A DNA stretch of 64,000 bases from Candidatus Blautia intestinavium (GTDB taxonomy: Bacteria; Bacillota; Clostridia; Lachnospirales; Lachnospiraceae), in NCBI GenBank assembly GCA_019113745.1, contig DXGV01000024.1, positions 1-64,000 on the forward strand. Reading direction: 5' to 3'. The position numbers and the translations under genes are program-made. This document shows, piece after piece, positions 59,540 through 64,000 of the stretch; the stretch's first letter is position 1; every line of letters begins with the position of its first letter. The notes under the pieces were generated by a model. The model saw nothing but the letters and a program-made list of their open reading frames with translations. It made no database searches and had not been told where the DNA came from.

Positions 59540-60833
59540 AATCTGGCGCATCTTCCTCCTCTGATGCGTATTCCGGCTCCTCTTCTACCGCTTTCCGCTC
59601 CTTCGGCTCTTCGGTTTCCTCTGCGCTCTCCGGGGCATCTTCTACCGCCGCGGCTTCCTCGTCCGCCGCATAGCCGCCGTCCTCTGCGGTTTCTTCATCT
59701 GCGGCATATTCTTCTTCCCCTGCTGCTCCTGTGTACTCGTCGTCCTCATATTCATCCTCATAATACTCGTCGTCCTCGTACTCATAGAGTTCGCCGGATT
59801 CTCTTGCCTGGGTCTCGCTCTTGATGTCGATCTTGAATCCTGTCAGGCGGGCAGCCAGCCTGGCGTTCTGCCCCTCCTTACCAATGGCAAGGGAAAGCTG
59901 GTAGTCCGGAACCACCACAAGAGCCGTTTTTTCATCGGGATCCGCCATAACCGCAATAACTTTCGCCGGGCTTAAAGCGTTCTCGATCAGGATCGCCGGG
60001 TTTTCATCCCAGTTGATGATATCTATTTTTTCACCGCGGAGCTCAGAAACAATGGCGTTGACTCTCGCTCCGTTCATACCTACGCATGCGCCTACCGGAT
60101 CTACGTCAGGATCGTTACTCCAGACAGCGATCTTCGTTCTGGAGCCCGCCTCTCTGGCGATGCTCTTGATCTCTACCGTTCCGTCCTTTACCTCCGCGAC
60201 CTCAGATTCAAAGAGGCGCTTTACAAGGCCCGGATGTGTTCTGGATAAGAGGATGCGAGGACCCTTTGGCGTATCCTTTACCTCAAGGATATATACCTTG
60301 ATTCTCTCGGTAGGACGGAATTCCTCGCCTTTCACCTGCTCGTTCTCGCTTAAGATTCCATCCGCTTTTCCAAGGTTGACGCTGACATTTCTGCCCATAA
60401 CGCGCTGAACGATTCCGGTAACAACTTCCTTTTCTTTTCCATAATACTCGTCATAAAGGACTTTCCGCTCTTCCTCACGGATTTTCTGCAGGATCACGTT
60501 CTTGGCGTTCTGTGTGGCGATCCTTCCGAATTCCTTTGACTGGATCTCCACTTTCACAGTATCGCCCAGCTCCGCGTTGGCGTTGATCTTCTGGGCGTCT
60601 GTCAGAGAAATCTCCAGAGCGGGATCCTCCACAAATTCTGTCACCACGCGCTCTGCGTACACGCTGAAATCACAGGTGTCCGGATTAATGGTAACATGTA
60701 CGTTGTCAGCCTTTCCGAAATGGTTTTTACAGGCCTGGATCAGCGACTGCTCAATGGCTCCGAGAAGGGTATCTTTGCTGATATTTTTTTCCTTTTCCAG
60801 TATATCCAGGGCTTCCATTAACTCTCTGTTCAT
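59523..60833 (-). CDS. nusA: Transcription factor NusA with long acidic tail
   Basis: 436 residues from ATG 60833, the usual start ([19 protein letters not shown]), with AAGGAGG 12 nt upstream. Domains: N-terminal RNAP-binding (1-125), S1 (about 130-200) and KH1/KH2 (about 200-345, with [15 protein letters not shown] and [16 protein letters not shown]). Residues 350-436 are an 87-residue tail of mostly Glu, Asp, Ala and Tyr, absent from the short Bacillus protein. It modulates pausing, termination and antitermination. Confidence 0.96.
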   Translation of the reverse strand: MNRELMEALDILEKEKNISKDTLLGAIEQSLIQACKNHFGKADNVHVTINPDTCDFSVYAERVVTEFVEDPALEISLTDAQKINANAELGDTVKVEIQSKEFGRIATQNAKNVILQKIREEERKVLYDEYYGKEKEVVTGIVQRVMGRNVSVNLGKADGILSENEQVKGEEFRPTERIKVYILEVKDTPKGPRILLSRTHPGLVKRLFESEVAEVKDGTVEIKSIAREAGSRTKIAVWSNDPDVDPVGACVGMNGARVNAIVSELRGEKIDIINWDENPAILIENALSPAKVIAVMADPDEKTALVVVPDYQLSLAIGKEGQNARLAARLTGFKIDIKSETQARESGELYEYEDDEYYEDEYEDDEYTGAAGEEEYAADEETAEDGGYAADEEAAAVEDAPESAEETEEPKERKAVEEEPEYASEEEDAPDYEDEN

Positions 60834-60876
60834 CTTTTCTATATTCCTCCTTATTGCGCTGTACCGAAAATTTTTA

Positions 60877-61341
60877 TCAAAACTCAATTTTTAAACGGAT
60901 AAGGGCAATTTCTTTCCTGTCAAATGCACGCAGGTTTCCGTCTTCATCAATGGTCACACTGTTATCATCATATGCAGTCAGTATCCCGCTGAATTCTTTC
61001 TGCTTTTCGATAGGACGGTATGTGCGGATCTCCACTTCCTTTCCCATGCTTCTGGCAAAATCCTTGTCCTTTTTCAGCGGTCTGTCAAGTCCCGGGGAGC
61101 TGATCTCCATAATATAGCTGTCCTCGATAAAATCATCTTCATCAAGTCTGTCGCTGAAGATCCTGCTTACCGCTTCACAGTCGTTTACTGTGATTCCTCC
61201 CGGCTTGTCTATATAGCCTCTCAGGTACCAGTTTCCTGCTTCCTTCACATACTCCACATCCACAAGCTCGAATCCCGCCTGTTCTACTATAGGCGCAAGC
61301 AGAGCTTCCGCTTTCTTTTCATATTCTTCCCGTCTGCTCAT
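60877..61341 (-). CDS. rimP: Ribosome maturation factor RimP
   Basis: 154 residues for 30S maturation. EQAGFELVDVEYVKEAGNWYLRGYIDKPGGI and DSYIMEISSPGLDRPLKKDKDF are typical, with an Sm-like C-terminal domain. First gene of the rimP-nusA-rnpM-rplGA-infB-rbfA-nrnA-truB-ribF unit, behind a promoter at 61431-61459. Confidence 0.96.
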   Translation of the reverse strand: MSRREEYEKKAEALLAPIVEQAGFELVDVEYVKEAGNWYLRGYIDKPGGITVNDCEAVSRIFSDRLDEDDFIEDSYIMEISSPGLDRPLKKDKDFARSMGKEVEIRTYRPIEKQKEFSGILTAYDDNSVTIDEDGNLRAFDRKEIALIRLKIEF

Positions 61342-61377
61342 ATTTCCACCTGCCTTTCATACATCCGGCTACATTGA

Positions 61378-61403
61378 AAAGAGTGGACCGCGAAGTCCAC
61401 TCT
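61378..61403 (-). other. Hairpin in the rimP leader
   Basis: AAGAGTGGAC/GTCCACTCTT, a 10 bp stem with a 6 nt loop and then TTTTC on the minus strand, 37 nt before rimP. Possible attenuator. Three GATAAC direct repeats lie just upstream (61407-61427). Confidence 0.55.
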
Positions 61404-61430
61404 TATGTTATCCGTTATCATGTTATCACC

Positions 61431-61459
61431 ATCATAGCACCATCCTTCAGGAAAAGCAA
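61431..61459 (-). promoter_or_regulatory. Promoter of rimP-nusA-infB operon
   Basis: TTGCTT (61454-61459), a 17 bp spacer, TATGAT (61431-61436) on the minus strand. Confidence 0.65.
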
Positions 61460-61514
61460 GGCTTTTTTCCATATCTGTGGCGCTTCCGCCTCCCAAAAGC
61501 GGCTTTTTTTATGA

Positions 61515-63761
61515 TCAGATCCTGGGCTTTACGCCTTTTGTGTCGCGCTTTGCAAGACGCAGCCTGTTCAGGGAATAGGGCTTTTCATGGATGGCGACGG
61601 TATATTCCTGATGTCCTCCGAGAAGATAAGCGTGTTCCAGGCAGTCTTCTTTTGAAAGCTTCATTCCCCGTACTCCTACCGCTGTTTTCTTCATGGAAGA
61701 GACTTCTGTTTTCAGGAATTTAAGGAAATATCCTTTTTTACTCTGAAGAACCACCTGCTCCATCTCCGACGCGCTTCCCACAAAGACCAGGGAGTCCTCT
61801 CCGGAAAGTTTTGTGGAGGCGATCGTTCTCTTGGCCACGTCAAATTCCGCTCCGTCCACAAGCTTGCACATGGACGCCTTTGTGACGAACAAAAGCACAT
61901 CCTCTTTCAGTCTGCTCACAGGAGCCACATACAGGATCTGCTCCGAGCTGCTGTCATAATTGCTGAGATTGTCCGCCGGAACGCCCTTGTCCCGGAAACG
62001 CACCAGGGGAATATCCGTAGCTTTTATGGTATGCATTTTCCCATTGTCGGTAAACAGGCAGATCTTATCTGTATTCATACAGGTAAACAGATATCTGTTC
62101 TCATTATGGGCCGCTTCCTTGTTTCGCTCGTAGGCGTTTTTGTCAATCAGCTTCATATATCCGAAACGGTCCATGAGGAAGCAGACTTCTGTCTCTTCCA
62201 TCTTCTTCTCCTCATATACCGCTTCCTCCGCATTCTCAATGGAGGTGCGGCGTTTCGTTCCGTATTCTTTCCTGATCCCGTCGAGGTCTTTTACGATCAC
62301 CGCCGCCATGGAATCATAATTATCCAGAATATCTCTGTAAAGCGCGATATTCTTCATTGTTTCCTGATATTCCGCCTGCAGCGCCTGGATCTCCAGTCCG
62401 ATCAGCTTATAGAGGCGCATATCCAGAATAGCCGTTGCCTGGCGCTCCGTGAATTTCAGCTTTGCAGCCGCTTTCTCGCTTGCTTTACTCTTGAAACGGA
62501 TTCCTTCCGTCACGCCGTTTACCAGACAGTTCTTCACCTGATCCCTGCTGCGGCTTCCTCTTAATATCTCTATGATCAGGTCGATCACGTCGCAGGCTTT
62601 GATCAGGCCTTCCTGTACCTCCTGCTTCTCCGTTTCCCTGTCAAGAAGAGTGCTGTATTTCCTTGTGGTGATCTCAAACAGGAAATCCACATGATACTCG
62701 ATGATCTGTTTCAGGTTCAGCGTCTCCGGCCTTCCGTCTGCCACGGCAAGCATATTGACGCCGAACGTATCCTCCAGTCTTGTCTTCTTGTAAAGCATGT
62801 TGGTGAGGTTTTCCACATCCGTGTCGCGCTTCAGCTCCAGGACGATACGGATTCCTTCCTTGGAGGACTGGTTGGAGATGTCCACAATGTCCGTGGTCTT
62901 TTTCGTCTCTACAAGAGAGGCCACGTCGTTGAGGAACTTGCCGATATTCGCTCCCAGCATGGTATAGGGGATCTCCGTTATCACAAGCTGCAGCCTTCCA
63001 CCTTTGAGCTTCTCCGTCTGCACTCTTCCCCTGAGACGGATCTTGCCGCTGCCCGTCTCATAGATCTCTTTCAGTCCGTCTTTATTCACCACGATCCCGC
63101 CTGTGGGGAAATCCGGTCCCTTGAGATAGCGCATCAGGCCCCGTACGCTGATGCTGTTGTCTTTCATGTAGGCTTTCATGGCATCGATAACTTCGCCCAG
63201 ATTATGAGGAGGAATGCTGGTAGCCATACCTACCGCGATACCATCCGCGCCATTTACCAGGATATTGGGGATTTTTACCGGAAGTACGGAAGGCTCTTTT
63301 TCTGTTTCGTCAAAATTCGGCACAAAGTCCACTACATTTTTATCAAGATCGGCCAGGAAAACCTCCTGGGTCAGTTTTTCCAGCCGGGCTTCCGTATATC
63401 GCATGGCAGCCGCTCCGTCTCCCTCTATGGAGCCGAAGTTTCCGTGACCGTCCACCAGCGTCTTTCCTTTTTTGAAATCCTGGGCCATTACCACAAGGGC
63501 CTCGTAAATGGAGCTGTCGCCGTGGGGGTGGTATTTACCCATGGTATCGCCCACGATACGGGCGCATTTTCGATACGGCCGGTCATATCGTATCCCCAGC
63601 TCATACATATCATATAGCGTTCTTCTCTGAACCGGCTTCAGTCCATCCCGCACGTCCGGAAGCGCTCTGGAAATAATAACGCTCATCGCATAGTCAATAT
63701 AGGATTTCTGCATGATCTCTGAATAATCTGCACGAATTACATTTTCCTGTTTTGTCTCCAT
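61515..63761 (-). CDS. parC: Type IIA topoisomerase subunit A, topoisomerase IV-like
   Basis: 748 residues, the DNA-cleaving subunit. The catalytic Tyr is in AAAMRYTEARL (near residue 123). The quinolone region reads HPHGDSSIYEALV, with Ser and Glu at the resistance positions, a sensitive-type sequence. A short beta-pinwheel C-terminus (about residues 500-748) lacks a recognisable GyrA box, so I favour topoisomerase IV (chromosome decatenation) over gyrase. The partner B subunit gene lies 87 bp upstream. That gap holds a CAGACCTG/CAGGTCTG hairpin. Confidence 0.88.
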   Translation of the reverse strand: METKQENVIRADYSEIMQKSYIDYAMSVIISRALPDVRDGLKPVQRRTLYDMYELGIRYDRPYRKCARIVGDTMGKYHPHGDSSIYEALVVMAQDFKKGKTLVDGHGNFGSIEGDGAAAMRYTEARLEKLTQEVFLADLDKNVVDFVPNFDETEKEPSVLPVKIPNILVNGADGIAVGMATSIPPHNLGEVIDAMKAYMKDNSISVRGLMRYLKGPDFPTGGIVVNKDGLKEIYETGSGKIRLRGRVQTEKLKGGRLQLVITEIPYTMLGANIGKFLNDVASLVETKKTTDIVDISNQSSKEGIRIVLELKRDTDVENLTNMLYKKTRLEDTFGVNMLAVADGRPETLNLKQIIEYHVDFLFEITTRKYSTLLDRETEKQEVQEGLIKACDVIDLIIEILRGSRSRDQVKNCLVNGVTEGIRFKSKASEKAAAKLKFTERQATAILDMRLYKLIGLEIQALQAEYQETMKNIALYRDILDNYDSMAAVIVKDLDGIRKEYGTKRRTSIENAEEAVYEEKKMEETEVCFLMDRFGYMKLIDKNAYERNKEAAHNENRYLFTCMNTDKICLFTDNGKMHTIKATDIPLVRFRDKGVPADNLSNYDSSSEQILYVAPVSRLKEDVLLFVTKASMCKLVDGAEFDVAKRTIASTKLSGEDSLVFVGSASEMEQVVLQSKKGYFLKFLKTEVSSMKKTAVGVRGMKLSKEDCLEHAYLLGGHQEYTVAIHEKPYSLNRLRLAKRDTKGVKPRI

Positions 63762-63848
63762 AATCTGTTTCCCTCATATCCCGGCGGCCAGACCTGTACA
63801 ATGCCAGGTCTGTTCTTCATTTCCTGCTGAAAACAGCCGCCGTCTGTA

Positions 63849-64000
63849 TTAAATATCCAGCTCCGCGTCCGCAGCGTGCTCGTAGATAAAAGCTCTTCTG
63901 GGCGGGACGTCGCTTCCCATCAGAATTTCTGTGATACTGGAAGCCAGCCTGGCGTCTTCGATCTCTACCCGCTTCATCCGCCTTGTCTCCGGATTCAAAG
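63849..64000 (-). CDS. parE: Type IIA topoisomerase subunit B, C-terminal end only
   Basis: The last 49 full codons read NPETRRMKRVEIEDARLASS and end with AADAELDI, the conserved end of GyrB/ParE (TOPRIM-associated C-terminal part with LMGSDVPPRRAFI). The rest lies beyond the right edge. Pairing with the neighbouring A subunit suggests ParE; the fragment alone cannot separate it from GyrB. Confidence 0.88.
   Translation of the reverse strand, partial: LNPETRRMKRVEIEDARLASSITEILMGSDVPPRRAFIYEHAADAELDI

Noticed and set aside
61407-61427. GTTATC repeats as a CRISPR-like array
   Set aside because: Three 6 bp units 7-8 bp apart in a promoter region; far too short, with no spacers and no cas genes.

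Overview
This 64 kb window is a chromosomal segment of a Gram-positive, anaerobic acetogen. The proteins look like those of Lachnospiraceae, and a Blautia-like gut acetogen is my best guess. The reasons are a complete carbonyl branch of the Wood-Ljungdahl pathway, firmicute operon orders (der-plsY-gpsA and rimP-nusA-rnpM-rplGA-infB-rbfA-nrnA-truB-ribF), a T-box leader on pheST, a firmicute-type 6S RNA and AGGAGG ribosome binding sites. Species cannot be fixed from the sequence alone. I see no rRNA, tRNA, CRISPR array, prophage or insertion sequence. Almost every gene is on the minus strand; only four lie on the plus strand.

Layout. Positions 1-14.2 kb carry one large minus-strand gene set. 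Reading in the direction of transcription it runs His-rich protein, cooT, cooC2, acsA (CO dehydrogenase), cooC1, acsB (acetyl-CoA synthase), internal promoter, acsD, acsC, acsE, acsV, a DUF3786 protein and fhs (cut by the window edge). The first half is the Ni-enzyme module with its maturation factors. The second half is the corrinoid methyl-transfer module with its reductive activator, followed by the formate-activating enzyme. The 534 bp upstream of it holds two candidate minus-strand promoters and a Rex-like palindrome.

14.7-25.7 kb: an aldo/keto reductase, gpsA-plsY-der-DUF512 (phospholipid synthesis and ribosome assembly), prs, pgeF, yraN, rnhB, rbgA, lepB and rplS. 25.8-29.6 kb: a ZIP metal transporter and a two-gene MotA/MotB-like motor that resembles ZorA/ZorB without Zorya effectors. 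29.9-34.5 kb: a phosphatase and pheST with T-box. 34.5-40.9 kb: a YihY membrane protein, a SpoIID-like protein, galM, 6S RNA, thrC and a SleB-like hydrolase. 41.3-49.7 kb: accessory and metabolic genes, including a GntR-controlled ABC transporter, a GH13-like protein that lacks the canonical catalytic residues, exoA, a DUF1292 protein and dut. 49.7-61.4 kb: nrdG, pnp-rpsO and the nusA-infB translation operon. 61.5-64 kb: parC and the end of parE.

The observations most worth following are the Rex-like site with an embedded extended -10 upstream of the acetogenesis operon, the nickel-handling cassette with a His-rich protein of unknown function, the orphan ZorAB-like motor, the catalytically degenerate GH13 protein, a signal peptidase with Arg at the general-base Lys position, and several repeated RNA-hairpin elements. 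These include a two-hairpin repeat present twice, a repeat placed before both pheS and pheT, nested palindromes at the GntR promoter and a long pnp leader hairpin. Promoters, terminators and hairpins were found by eye; no folding or database search was run.
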